DNA of 64,000 nt, taken from NCBI RefSeq assembly GCF_040364665.1, contig NZ_BAABWX010000009.1, forward strand, positions 5,244 to 69,243, given 5' to 3'. The notes beneath the pieces are model-generated. The model was given only the letters and a program-made list of their open reading frames with translations. It made no database searches and had not been told where the DNA came from. The first letter of the stretch is position 1. Every line of letters starts with the position of its first letter. Made by a program: the position numbers and the translations under genes. Source of the DNA: Cognatishimia sp. WU-CL00825 (GTDB taxonomy: Bacteria; Pseudomonadota; Alphaproteobacteria; Rhodobacterales; Rhodobacteraceae). Shown here one piece after another: positions 8,165 to 17,222 of this stretch.

Positions 8165-10180
8165 TTAGTTTCCTTTCACCCACTCGGGCAGCCACAGGGC
8201 AACGCCTGGGAAGAACAGCACAATAGCTAGTGCCACGACCTGAATGCAGATGAATGGGATCAGCGCGCGGAAAATTTCCGACAGGCTCATGTCCTTTGGG
8301 GCAACCGATTTCAGATAAAACGCGGCAGGTCCAAAGGGCGGTGACAGATAGCTGACCTGCATGTTCATTGCAAACAAGATGCCAAACCAAACTGGGTCCA
8401 TACCCAGTTTAATGATGATCGGAACAAAGATCGGCATGGTCAGCAATGCGATCCCGATCCAATCCATGAACAGGCCAAGCACCACCAGAATTCCCATCAT
8501 CATCAGAACAATGACAAGTGGGGAAGCGCCGCTGTCCAAAATGGTGTTTTCGATAAAGCGGTTCCCACCCATCAGGTTATAAACACCCACCAAAGCCGCC
8601 GCACCAAGGCCGATCCAGATGATCATGCCACAAGTTTCAAGTGTTTGCTTCAGGCTGTCACGGATCAATGTCCAAGTGACTTCGCGACGGATCAGCGCCG
8701 CCAGAAAAACACCGACTACACCCATGGCTGCCGCTTCGGTCACCGAAGCGATGCCGCCATAGATAGAGCCCAGAACCATCGTCGCCACGCCCACCGGCAG
8801 GATAACGCCACGGATTTTGGCAAGCTTTTCGGACATTGGGATGTCCAGCTCTTCTTGTGAAATTGGCGGGCCCATTTCAGGGTCCATATAGCAGCGCACC
8901 AGAATGTAGATGATGTAGAACGACGCCAGCATCAGCCCAGGCGTAACCGTGGCCAAAAACAGGTCGCCAATCGAGACGCTTGCCGTCAAGCCATAGACGA
9001 TCAGCACGATCGAGGGTGGGATCATCGTCCCCAACGACCCACCAGCACAGACAGTACCAATCGCCAGAGCCCGATTATATCCCAGGCGCAACATCTGTGG
9101 TAGGGCGATCAGACCAAGCAAGACGATTTCACCGCCGATAATGCCAGAAATCGCGGCGAGGAATACCGCTGCCACCAATGTTTGCACCGCCACACCGCCG
9201 CGCAGACGACCCGCAATCAGGCGCATCGCGTCATAGAGGTCGCGTGCCATGCCTGAGCGATCCAGCAATGAAGCCATCAGGACAAACATCGGTATGGCAA
9301 CCAAAACATATTCATTCACAAAGGAATAGATGCGGCTGGACACCAATGGTACGCCCGTTGGACCAAACCAGGCGATGGTGAACAGGATGGCGATCAAACC
9401 CGTCACAAAAGCCAGTGGGATGCCCGTCAGGATCAGGATCATGATCGACCCAACCAACAAAAGGGATCCGGTTTGAATGCCTAGATTGCGGCCTTCGCTA
9501 AACAGTGCATAACCACCTATCGCAAGCAGGGCGAAAACAACGCCAATTCCGATAATTGCATATTTGCTAGGGGACTCGCCGGAGCTTTGACGAAATCCGG
9601 TCCCTTTCCAGGCAGTCCAGATATGTCCAACCGATTGGATCGCCAGCACTAGCGCAGTTATCAGCAACGCCATTTTGATCAAGGCAGGCGTGATCGGGTT
9701 CCAAGCGGATCCAGACCGTTCCAACCGGAAATCACCCTGTGGCGTAAACCAGGATTTATCGACCATCGTGTAGGCGGCATAGGCAATCGCCACCGCAAAA
9801 AACAAGGCCAGCAATCCGTTCACAATGTCCAGCAAACGGCGCGTTCCTCCGCTGGTCCCAAAGTAGATCAAGCCAATGCGAATATGTTTGTCCGCCGCCA
9901 AACACTGCATTCCGCCATAAAGATAACAGGCGGCAATCAGGGCGATTACGGTTTCATGGGCCCAGATCGTCGGAGCATTGAAGAAATAGCGCGCTACAAT
10001 TTCGTAGATCGAAACGGCGGTCGCAATCGCGAATAGAAAACTAAAAATAGTGCCAAAGGAAACGATTCCTCGATCCAAGGCGTTTTGCGGGCCTCCAGCG
10101 TCTTCTTCGTGAACGCGCTTAAGAGCCTCAAGCTGTTCGTCCATCTCAGCCTCGGTCATTGCTAAAGTTTCTTGTGCCAT
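8165..10180 (-). CDS. TRAP transporter fused permease (DctQ-DctM)
   Basis: Inner-membrane protein of 671 aa fusing the small and large TRAP permease subunits. Residues 1-40 are a charged cytoplasmic leader; about 45-200 have the four helices of DctQ with the typical 'RYFFNAPTIWAHE' segment. From about 210 onward lies DctM with repeated hydrophobic helices and 'IPMFVLMASLLDRSGMA' and 'GGSLGTMIPPSIVLIVYG' blocks. It imports an organic acid with the sodium gradient using the DctP protein encoded next to it; by operon context the cargo is threonate or erythronate. A strong ribosome-binding site GGGAGGGG precedes the ATG at 10180. The second TRAP locus (33917-35966) keeps the two subunits separate. 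Confidence 0.92.
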   Translation of the reverse strand: MAQETLAMTEAEMDEQLEALKRVHEEDAGGPQNALDRGIVSFGTIFSFLFAIATAVSIYEIVARYFFNAPTIWAHETVIALIAACYLYGGMQCLAADKHIRIGLIYFGTSGGTRRLLDIVNGLLALFFAVAIAYAAYTMVDKSWFTPQGDFRLERSGSAWNPITPALIKMALLITALVLAIQSVGHIWTAWKGTGFRQSSGESPSKYAIIGIGVVFALLAIGGYALFSEGRNLGIQTGSLLLVGSIMILILTGIPLAFVTGLIAILFTIAWFGPTGVPLVSSRIYSFVNEYVLVAIPMFVLMASLLDRSGMARDLYDAMRLIAGRLRGGVAVQTLVAAVFLAAISGIIGGEIVLLGLIALPQMLRLGYNRALAIGTVCAGGSLGTMIPPSIVLIVYGLTASVSIGDLFLATVTPGLMLASFYIIYILVRCYMDPEMGPPISQEELDIPMSEKLAKIRGVILPVGVATMVLGSIYGGIASVTEAAAMGVVGVFLAALIRREVTWTLIRDSLKQTLETCGMIIWIGLGAAALVGVYNLMGGNRFIENTILDSGASPLVIVLMMMGILVVLGLFMDWIGIALLTMPIFVPIIIKLGMDPVWFGILFAMNMQVSYLSPPFGPAAFYLKSVAPKDMSLSEIFRALIPFICIQVVALAIVLFFPGVALWLPEWVKGN

Positions 10181-10218
10181 GGTCCCCTCCCTGGAGCGCC
10201 TGGTGTTTGAATGAGCGT

Positions 10219-10241
10219 GAAGGGGCCAGTTTGGCCCCTTC
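10219..10241 (-). promoter_or_regulatory. Stem-loop between dctP and dctQM
   Basis: GAAGGGGCC and GGCCCCTTC form a 9-bp perfect stem (10 bp with the flanking A-T pair) with a short loop, in the 80-nt gap between the binding-protein gene and the permease gene. In the transcribed (minus) direction no T-run follows, so it is more likely an RNA-stabilising or attenuating hairpin than a full terminator. Such hairpins are often seen after binding-protein genes, which need higher expression than permeases. Confidence 0.55.
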
Positions 10242-10260
10242 TTTGAAAAAATGGCTTAGT

Positions 10261-11295
10261 TCATTCAGCCAAAAGCCCTGCAGAAACAAGGTAGGTCGTA
10301 ACGCTTTCATAGGCTTTGCCAGCCATTTCCGAGCGGTCGGCCCAATTCGCCCACTGGGTTTTTGCGATGCCGCGGAATGCTGCGCGCTCTTCGTTGGACC
10401 AGTTGATCACGGTGATTTTAGGATCAGCTTCGGCCTCAGAGACCGCGATCTCGTTCTGTTCATCAAGCTGGCCGACCATGTCACGGGCAAAGACCGATAC
10501 CGAGTCGTTCAGGATCTCCTGGAGGTCCTCGGACAGTCCGTCATAAATTACCTTGTTCAGCGAGACTTCAATCACAGGCATCGAGTGGAAGCCGGGGTAG
10601 ATAGGGTAATTCGCAAATTCGTGCATGCCCTGTGCGTGATTAGTCGAGAAGACCGTGTAGTCAGCAGCATCGATCACGCCTTTTTCAAGCGCGGTGTAGA
10701 CCTCCGAACCAGGGAGGTTCACCGGAGCGGCGCCTGCAGCTGCAAAGACTTCCTGCACCATGCCTTCGGGTGCACGCAGTTTCAGCCCGTCCAGATCCGC
10801 AACGCCGTGCAGCGGTTTGGTAGACAAGAAGGCTTCGACTCCGGTGGCCGACGCTCCGAGAAACTGGAGCCCGTATGGGTTCACCAACTCGTTGAACAGA
10901 GCTTTGCCGCCGCCGTTCTCCATGTAGTCGAACATTTGCTCAGGCGCCGACCAGGCACCGACCAGATTGCCCAGCATCGCAAACGCCGGATCCTTGCCCG
11001 AGAAATAAGACGGGTCGGTGATGTGGCCTTGCAAAATACCAGCGCCGACAGCGTCCAGCGTCTCGTTGTGAGCTACTACAGTTCCGACTGGCACAACGGT
11101 GATTTCTATGCGGCCGCCAGACAGTTCATTGACGCGATCGGCCCATGCTTCCTCAATTGGAAAGAAGTTGTCACCAGCCTGCGCCGAGGTCTGGAAGGTC
11201 CATTGATGTTCTTGCGCGATGGCAGTTGTGGCCAACAGCGCGGTGGATGCAAACACCGCGCTTACCACGGTGGATTTTAGGATTAGAGTTTTCAT
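10261..11295 (-). CDS. TRAP transporter substrate-binding protein DctP
   Basis: Periplasmic solute receptor of 344 aa. A signal peptide is visible at residues 1 to about 27 ('STALLATTAIA' before QE). The mature part begins 'HQWTFQTSAQAGDNFFPIEEAW' and contains 'LKLRAPEGMVQEVFAAAGAAPVNL', the DctP region with the conserved Arg that binds a carboxylate. The start is the ATG at 11295, preceded by GGGAGGAAAT; a longer frame exists but lacks a ribosome-binding site. First gene of the operon dctP-dctQM-ltnD-otnK-otnC-otnI, divergent from a LacI regulator. Expected ligand: a four-carbon sugar acid (from context, not from the binding site). Confidence 0.9.
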   Translation of the reverse strand: MKTLILKSTVVSAVFASTALLATTAIAQEHQWTFQTSAQAGDNFFPIEEAWADRVNELSGGRIEITVVPVGTVVAHNETLDAVGAGILQGHITDPSYFSGKDPAFAMLGNLVGAWSAPEQMFDYMENGGGKALFNELVNPYGLQFLGASATGVEAFLSTKPLHGVADLDGLKLRAPEGMVQEVFAAAGAAPVNLPGSEVYTALEKGVIDAADYTVFSTNHAQGMHEFANYPIYPGFHSMPVIEVSLNKVIYDGLSEDLQEILNDSVSVFARDMVGQLDEQNEIAVSEAEADPKITVINWSNEERAAFRGIAKTQWANWADRSEMAGKAYESVTTYLVSAGLLAE

Positions 11296-11381
11296 ATTTC
11301 CTCCCTTTGGCACCCGACCTGGGTGCAGGACTTTGGCTGATGCGAGCCCCTCTCAGCTCACGACTAGACCTGTATCGCAAA

Positions 11382-11411
11382 ACTGGTATCGATACCGGTA
11401 TCGGTAGCAGT
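11382..11411. promoter_or_regulatory. LacI-type operator, 30-bp dyad
   Basis: A dyad centred between 11396 and 11397 pairs 13 of 15 positions on each side. The core GATACCGGTATC (11391-11402) is perfect and has the central CG step typical of LacI-family operators. A second perfect palindrome, GGTATCGATACC (11385-11396), overlaps it. It lies between the divergent dctP operon (start 11295) and the LacI gene (start 11538), so it can control both. Binding is inferred. Confidence 0.7.
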
Positions 11412-11537
11412 ACTGCAAGCAAGATCAGTCTGTCAACACCCAGTTGGTTTTGCCTTTCAAAGAGAAACGTCATAGATTGCGCTGAGACGACGCAGGTAAT
11501 CACCTAGAAACGGGTCAGGCGAAATGGCACCAAGCGC

Positions 11538-12554
11538 ATGAAAAAAAGAAAAACTTTGATCGATGTAGCCGCTGCCGCAGGTGTCAGTAAAATGACCGCT
11601 TCACGGGCACTTCGCGGCGATAAAGATGTGTCTCAGACGAATATCGAAAAGGTACGTCAAGCGGCGCGCGACATTGGTTATTATGGGAATCACCTCGCGG
11701 CGTCGCTTTCCAGCAAACGTTCAGATTTGATTGGCGTTGTTGTTCCAGGCCTATCGAATATCGTTTACCCGCAAGTGATGTCGGGGGTAACTGACGCCCT
11801 CATGGGAACAGGCTTCCAACCGGTTTTCGGTGTGACTGACTATGATCCGGACAAGGAATATGAAATCCTTCGAAGCATGTTATCTTGGCGCCCTGCTGGC
11901 TTAATAGTGACCGGATTGGACCAACCGCTAGAAACCAGAAAGCTACTTGCCGATGCGGACATTCCGGTTGTGCAGATCATGGACTGCGATGGTGACCCGA
12001 TTGATGCCTGCGTCGGGTTTTCCCATACTCAAGCAGGTTTAGAAATGGCCGAAGCTTTGCTTGCAGAAAGCAGGACACGATTTGGTTACGTTGGGTGCAA
12101 CCTCGACAAGGATCATAGGGCCGCAAAGCGCAAAGAAGGCTTTCTTCAAGCGCTACGGAAACGGCAATTCGATCTGATTGCGTCGGTGGATGAGCAGGGC
12201 TTGTCCTCTGTCGAAGCTGGCCGCCGACTGACCGCCGAACTCCTCGCGGGCCATCCGGAACTCGATTGCATCTATTTCTCAAATGATGACCTCGCGGTCG
12301 GAGGGTTGTGTTATTGTATCGACGCAGGAATCTCGATCCCGACGAAGGTGGTTTTGGCGGGTTTCAACGGCCTTGGCATCATCGAGGGGTTCCCTGGGAA
12401 AATTGCCACTTCAATTACTTTGCGCCGCGAGATTGGAGAGACATCAGCCAGAATTATCTTAGAGTCGCTCGAAAATTCAGAAGAAGAGAAACAGAAAACC
12501 GTTGTCCTTCAACCGACAATCTCACTTGGCGCTTTGGCGAAGGGCGAAAACTAA
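11538..12554 (+). CDS. LacI-family transcriptional regulator
   Basis: Repressor-type regulator of 338 aa. The LacI helix-turn-helix is at residues 5-32 ('TLIDVAAAAGVSKMTASRAL') followed by the hinge helix 'NHLAASLSSKRSDLIGVVVPG' and a periplasmic-binding-protein-like effector domain. It belongs to the GntR/IdnR-like subgroup by its look. It is divergent from the TRAP-otn operon, with a matching GATACCGGTATC dyad in the gap, so it most likely represses that operon and is released by a four-carbon acid sugar or its intermediate. A terminator follows at 12693. Confidence 0.92.
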   Translation: MKKRKTLIDVAAAAGVSKMTASRALRGDKDVSQTNIEKVRQAARDIGYYGNHLAASLSSKRSDLIGVVVPGLSNIVYPQVMSGVTDALMGTGFQPVFGVTDYDPDKEYEILRSMLSWRPAGLIVTGLDQPLETRKLLADADIPVVQIMDCDGDPIDACVGFSHTQAGLEMAEALLAESRTRFGYVGCNLDKDHRAAKRKEGFLQALRKRQFDLIASVDEQGLSSVEAGRRLTAELLAGHPELDCIYFSNDDLAVGGLCYCIDAGISIPTKVVLAGFNGLGIIEGFPGKIATSITLRREIGETSARIILESLENSEEEKQKTVVLQPTISLGALAKGEN

Positions 12555-12692
12555 TTGCCTAAAAAGGACAACTTGGGTGTCTCTCGAAAAGCTGCCGTTG
12601 AAACGAATTGCAACAACCTCTTATGAAAACAATGAGCCGGCCCGTTTTCCGTTGAAGTCCTTTTAAGGAAGGCTTCTGGATCAAACCGAAGA

Positions 12693-12720
12693 AGGGGCGC
12701 TTAGCGCCCCTTTGTTTTTT
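12693..12720 (+). terminator. Rho-independent terminator after lacI-type gene
   Basis: AGGGGCGC-TTA-GCGCCCCT, an 8-bp perfect stem with a 3-nt loop, followed by TTGTTTTTT on the plus strand. It sits between the convergent LacI-family gene and rhaI; the T-run only suits the plus direction. Confidence 0.85.
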
Positions 12721-12750
12721 TTACATTGGATGATTAGGTTGCGAGGTAAA

Positions 12751-14025
12751 TCAGACGATGCCGCCACCAACGCCGCTAGAATCTGGCCGTGCGCCGGAAA
12801 CTTTTGCTCTGTAGCCAGAAGCCCGATAGGTTCCGATTGGATCAATTGCGCCGCCAGAAAGGCTCCGCGCTCTTGCAAGGATCGCATCCACATCGGTGCG
12901 GAAAGCGCTGCGCAAAGTCGCGGAGGCCATCAATGCGTCGTTGTCAGCCTGATATGCTGCCAAGGCTTCGCGATCCACCAAAGCGGCCTGAATGTAGGCG
13001 CGTTGAATTTCAATGCAGGAAATCATCAGGCTTTCGATTGGATCGGTCACGTTATGTGACTGATCAATCATATGAGAGAGGTCCAGACCTGGTGTATCCT
13101 CTGCGTCGACTAATTCATTCCAAACCAGGAACAGGCGATAGGGATCAATAGTGCCACTGTCTAGATCATCGTCGCCGTATTTGCTGTCGTTAAAGTGGAA
13201 GCCACCCAGTTTACCCGCATGGATCAGACGAGACACAATCATTTCAATGTTCACGTTTGGTGCGTGGTGGCCTAGATCGACCAGACATTTGGCCTTTTCG
13301 CCGAGCTCCTGTGCTGTCAAAAGAGAGGTGCCCCAATCCTGCACAACGGTTGAATAAAAAGCTGGTTCATAGATCTTATGCTCAGAGAAAATCTGCCAAT
13401 CATCCGGGAGACCTGAATAGATTTCCTGCATCGAGGACAGGTAGCGTTCAAACTGGCGACCCATATGGGTTTGACCCGGGAAATTGGCACCATCGCCAAT
13501 CCAAACCGTCAACGCCTTTGAGCCAATCTGATCCCCCAAATCGATACATTCTAGGTTATGCTCAACCGCTTGGGCACGTGTGGCCTGTTCGGTGTGAGTC
13601 AACGACCCGAATTTGTAGGAATGTACTTGATCTGTCTGGTCCTGAAAGGTGTTTGAGTTCACGGCATCAAAGGTCAGGCCGTGTTCTTCGGCTTTTGCAC
13701 GAAGATCAGCGGGATCAGTTTTGTCCCATGGGAAATGTAGAGACACTGAAGGCGCGGCATCTGTCAGCGCGTGGATAACGCCGCAATCATCAAGTTTGTC
13801 GAAGATGCTTGCTGGTTCGCCACCACCCGGAAAGCGAGCAAATCGCGTGCCGCCCGTGCCGGTGCCCCAGGATGGGACAGCCACACCAAAGGCCTGTGCT
13901 CGTTTTACCAACGCGGCGATGCTGACGCCGCGGCGATCCAGTTTTTCAGCCAGATTCGCAAAGTCGATGTTCAAGCCATCTATGTGTTTGGCGTTTTCAG
14001 CCTCAATCGTGGACTTATCAATCAT
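12751..14025 (-). CDS. rhaI: L-rhamnose isomerase
   Basis: TIM-barrel sugar isomerase of 424 aa converting L-rhamnose to L-rhamnulose. It belongs to the rhizobial RhaI type rather than the enteric RhaA type; recognisable stretches are 'VAVPSWGTGTGGTRFARFPGGGEP' near residue 50 and the metal-site segments 'FSEHKIYEPAFYS' and 'VDLGHHAPNVNIE' and 'GGFHFNDSKYGDDDL' with conserved Glu, Asp and His ligands. The start at 14025 has the ribosome-binding site GGGAGGA. It lies 55 nt downstream of rhaD on the same strand; together they form the catabolic arm opposite the transport operon. Confidence 0.92.
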   Translation of the reverse strand: MIDKSTIEAENAKHIDGLNIDFANLAEKLDRRGVSIAALVKRAQAFGVAVPSWGTGTGGTRFARFPGGGEPASIFDKLDDCGVIHALTDAAPSVSLHFPWDKTDPADLRAKAEEHGLTFDAVNSNTFQDQTDQVHSYKFGSLTHTEQATRAQAVEHNLECIDLGDQIGSKALTVWIGDGANFPGQTHMGRQFERYLSSMQEIYSGLPDDWQIFSEHKIYEPAFYSTVVQDWGTSLLTAQELGEKAKCLVDLGHHAPNVNIEMIVSRLIHAGKLGGFHFNDSKYGDDDLDSGTIDPYRLFLVWNELVDAEDTPGLDLSHMIDQSHNVTDPIESLMISCIEIQRAYIQAALVDREALAAYQADNDALMASATLRSAFRTDVDAILARARSLSGGAIDPIGTYRASGYRAKVSGARPDSSGVGGGIV

Positions 14026-14080
14026 GTCTTTCTCCTCCCAAGGAGTTGCTGCGCCACCCGATCAAAGCGGCGCAGATATC

Positions 14081-16177
14081 TTAGCGTGTAAATGCTTGAA
14101 CGTTGCCCGCATCAACATTGACGATATTGCCTGTCGATTTTGCGGATTTGTCTGAGGCAAAGAAATAGGCTGCTTCCGCTATGTCCTCTGGTAGAACCGA
14201 GAGTTTCAACATCGAGCGATTGCGATACATTTCCTCCAAGCCGCCTTTGTCGGTGCCATAGGTGCCAGCGCGTTGATCCAGCCAGTCGCCTTCCCAGATT
14301 TTGGAGCCACGCAAGACCGCGTCCGGGTTAACCACATTAACGCGAATGCCTGCTTCGGCGCCTTCGAGAGCCAAACAACGCGCGAGGTGGATTTCCGAAG
14401 CCTTGGCCGTGCAATAGGCGGATGCATTTGGAGATGCTGCAAGACCGTTCTTAGACGCAACAAATACAATCGACCCCCCCATGTCTTGCGTCCGCATCAT
14501 CTTGAATGCTTCGCGAGAGACAAGGAAATAGCCCGTGGACAGAATGTCCATGTTCAGGTTCCAGAGTTTCAGGGTTGTTTCTTCGACTGGTGCCGACGAG
14601 GCGATACCTGCGTTCGACACAAGAATATCAACGCCACCGAATTCAACAGCGGTATCGGCAAAGGCTTTGGCTACTGCAGCTTCGCTTGTAACATCCATAA
14701 TAACTTTGCGCACGGCATCTGCACCAAAGCGGCTGGTCAGGTTATCGTGAGTAGCATCTAGGTTTTCCGGGTTGATGTCTGCCAGCATCACGCAGGCACC
14801 TTCCGACAGATAGCGTTCTGCAGTTGCAGCCCCGATGCCACCAGCGCCGCCGGTGACCAACGCCACGTGGCCAGCCAATGATTTTGGCTTAGGCATACGT
14901 TGCAGCTTGGCTTCCTCTAGCAACCAGTATTCGATATCAAAGGCTTCTTGTTCCGGCAGGCCACAGTATTCTGATACGGCAGAGGCCCCACGCATAACAT
15001 TAATGGCGTTGATATAGAATTCGCCGGAAATACGCGCAGTTGCACGGTCTTTGGCAAAAGTGATCATGCCAACACCCGGAATCAGATAGACAACTGCGTT
15101 TGGATCACGCAGCGCCGGGCTGTCGTCGTGTTTGCAGCGGTCATAATAAGCCGCGTAGCCTTCGCGATAGGTTGCGATCTGTGCTTCCAGTCCTGCCAGC
15201 ACCGCTTCAATATTGTTTTGAGCTGGGTCAAAATTAACCACCAATGGGCAGATTTTGGTGCGCAGGAAGTGATCCGGGCAAGAGGTACCAAGCGCCGCAA
15301 GGGCTGGCATGTCTTTGCCGTTCACAAACTCCAGAACCGTGTCTGTGTCTACAAAGTTACCGACCATATTCTGTTGACCGGAAATAAAGCCACGGATGGC
15401 TGGCATCAGCTTGGCTGCAACACCCCGGCGAGAATCCGCATCGATGCTATTATGGATAGCGCCACCAAAGGCTGGAACACCAGCGGTCCTTTCTTCGAAA
15501 TAGGCAATCGCTTTATTGATGATGTCCAGCGTCAACTCATAGCAAGTATGCGCGTCATCTGCCCATGTGAACAGACCGTGTGATTCGAGCACAACGCCTT
15601 TGGCATTTGGGTTGTCCAGGCAGAATTTTTCGAGCCACAGACCCAATTCATACCCCGGTTTTTTCCAAGGCAACCAACCGATGTCATCGCCAAAGATTTC
15701 CTGTGTCATCGCTTTGCTGTCTTTTGACGCCGCGATCGCAATGATGGCATCGGGGTGCATATGATCGACGTGAACCTTTGGCACGTAAGCGTGCAAAGGT
15801 GTATCGATAGAAGCCGCGCGTGGGTTCAGGTTGAAGGTACAATGGGGGAGGAACCCAACCATTTCATCTTCGAACTCAACACCGCGGTACTTTTCTTTAA
15901 GCGCGCGCAGCTTTTCCATATAAAGCGTGGAGAAGCCGTCCATTTTGATAGACCCGACGTCACCGCCGGACCCCTTGACCCAAAGTACTTCGACCTCTTT
16001 GCCAGACAGGGGGTCTTTTTCGAAAACCTTGGCTGAGGTGTTGCCGCCGCCGTAGTTGGTTACGCGTTTGTCGGATCCAAGCAGATTCGAGCGATAGAGC
16101 AGTTTCTCAGATTCACTCATATGCGCCGCCTTTTCATGGTCCCAAAGGGAATTGAGGCGGTTTTGGTTGGTTGTCAT
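14081..16177 (-). CDS. rhaD: Bifunctional rhamnulose-1-phosphate aldolase / lactaldehyde dehydrogenase (SDR)
   Basis: Two-domain enzyme of 698 aa. Residues 1 to about 430 are a class II aldolase domain, with 'NYGGGNTSAK' near the N-terminus and 'VHVDHMHPDAIIAIAAS' carrying the metal His residues. Residues 436-698 are a short-chain dehydrogenase with TGGAGGIG (442-449) and the YxxxK pair Tyr588/Lys592. The aldolase cleaves L-rhamnulose 1-phosphate to DHAP and L-lactaldehyde; the second domain is expected to oxidise the lactaldehyde. The start at 16177 is preceded by GGGAGGAG. Divergent from rhaR across a region rich in repeats. Confidence 0.93.
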   Translation of the reverse strand: MTTNQNRLNSLWDHEKAAHMSESEKLLYRSNLLGSDKRVTNYGGGNTSAKVFEKDPLSGKEVEVLWVKGSGGDVGSIKMDGFSTLYMEKLRALKEKYRGVEFEDEMVGFLPHCTFNLNPRAASIDTPLHAYVPKVHVDHMHPDAIIAIAASKDSKAMTQEIFGDDIGWLPWKKPGYELGLWLEKFCLDNPNAKGVVLESHGLFTWADDAHTCYELTLDIINKAIAYFEERTAGVPAFGGAIHNSIDADSRRGVAAKLMPAIRGFISGQQNMVGNFVDTDTVLEFVNGKDMPALAALGTSCPDHFLRTKICPLVVNFDPAQNNIEAVLAGLEAQIATYREGYAAYYDRCKHDDSPALRDPNAVVYLIPGVGMITFAKDRATARISGEFYINAINVMRGASAVSEYCGLPEQEAFDIEYWLLEEAKLQRMPKPKSLAGHVALVTGGAGGIGAATAERYLSEGACVMLADINPENLDATHDNLTSRFGADAVRKVIMDVTSEAAVAKAFADTAVEFGGVDILVSNAGIASSAPVEETTLKLWNLNMDILSTGYFLVSREAFKMMRTQDMGGSIVFVASKNGLAASPNASAYCTAKASEIHLARCLALEGAEAGIRVNVVNPDAVLRGSKIWEGDWLDQRAGTYGTDKGGLEEMYRNRSMLKLSVLPEDIAEAAYFFASDKSAKSTGNIVNVDAGNVQAFTR

Positions 16178-16248
16178 TGTGATCTCCTCCCGATCGACAG
16201 ATAGTCTAGTCAGATTTGGTCATAGATTGCGCTTGGTGCGTCTGAATG

Positions 16249-16326
16249 TCAATCATAAACGATCATTAATGATCAAAAGATGACTTAAATCGAGCAAAAA
16301 TGACAATTAATGATTGACAATGATTG
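16249..16326. promoter_or_regulatory. RhaR operator cluster in rhaD-rhaR gap
   Basis: The gap contains a perfect 14-bp palindrome GATCATTAATGATC (16261-16274), two copies of AATGATTG on a 10-bp period (16309-16316 and 16319-16326), and an inverted near-copy CAATCATA (16250-16257). Helically phased repeats are typical of DeoR-family binding sites. The gap must hold both divergent promoters, so binding here would control rhaDI and rhaRSTPQUK together. Assignment to RhaR is inference from position. Confidence 0.65.
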
Positions 16327-16364
16327 GTTCTTTACGGCATCGTCACTGTCAACGGGAGGAAAAA

Positions 16365-17165
16365 ATGCACGAGAAGGAACGCCATAGGGTTATTCTGTCA
16401 GCGGTTCAGGAGCGTCCGGTTGTGACGGTTTTGGAGCTGTGCAGCATGACTGGCGCTTCAGAAGCAACCATCCGTCGAGACATTTCTGGGTTACACGCGG
16501 AAAACAAACTTCGTCGCGTTCGAGGGGGTGCTGAAGCCTTGCATCCCAATCAGTTCCCCAGTTTGGCTGGTCGCCCATTTGCTGTGAACGAAGCAATCAA
16601 TATTGATCAGAAGCAAGCAATTGCGCGCAAGGCGGTAGAACTGTGTGAAGAAGGTGAGCCGATTATCATCAACGGCGGAACGACGACATTTCAAATGGTG
16701 CATCCTTTGGCGACTCGTCGCTGCCAGGTTTTTACCAATTCGTTCCCAATCGCTGAACATCTGCTGAAGAACTCAAAAAATACCGTGCTTTTGTCAGGCG
16801 GAGTGATCTATCGCGAGCAAAACATCATTTTGTCTCCTTTCGAGAACGATGTGACACGTAACTTCTATGCGCGGCGCATGTTCATGGGGGCGCAGGGTGT
16901 CGGGCCGCTTGGCGTTATGGAAGGCGACCCGCTGATCATCCAGGCAGAACAAAAACTGATTGGGCAAGCAGATGAGGTCGTGCTTCTGGTTGATTCCGGG
17001 AAATTCGAATCCCGCTCGAGCCTCGTGCTTTGCCCGTTGAAAGATATCGATGTCCTGATCACTGATGAAGGTATCAGCGATCGCCACGCCGCGATGGTTG
17101 AGGCCGCGGACATCAAACTAATCGTCGCATCCACAATTGGGGCGAAGGAGGAAGCGGTCTCGTAG
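16365..17165 (+). CDS. rhaR: DeoR-family regulator of rhamnose catabolism
   Basis: Regulator of 266 aa with an N-terminal winged helix ('VTVLELCSMTGASEATIRRDI', about 18-40) and a sugar-phosphate sensor domain (DeoRC) containing 'IINGGTTTFQMVHPL'. The ATG at 16365 was chosen over an upstream frame start because GGGAGGA precedes it by 6 nt and the protein then matches the normal DeoR N-terminus. It is the first gene of rhaRSTPQUK, the same order as in Rhizobium leguminosarum. It probably represses both rha transcripts in the absence of a rhamnose-derived sugar phosphate. Confidence 0.9.
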   Translation: MHEKERHRVILSAVQERPVVTVLELCSMTGASEATIRRDISGLHAENKLRRVRGGAEALHPNQFPSLAGRPFAVNEAINIDQKQAIARKAVELCEEGEPIIINGGTTTFQMVHPLATRRCQVFTNSFPIAEHLLKNSKNTVLLSGGVIYREQNIILSPFENDVTRNFYARRMFMGAQGVGPLGVMEGDPLIIQAEQKLIGQADEVVLLVDSGKFESRSSLVLCPLKDIDVLITDEGISDRHAAMVEAADIKLIVASTIGAKEEAVS

Positions 17166-17222
17166 GGAGCCGATTGGTTACGGCGAGCCGCAATAATTTG
17201 GGATAAACATGGAGGAAACCCA

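Noticed and set aside
10159..11280. Long open frame on the plus strand opposite dctP (373 codons)
   Set aside because: The minus strand encodes a full DctP with signal peptide and ribosome-binding site; the opposite frame has no family-like sequence and also runs over the hairpin and the permease start.
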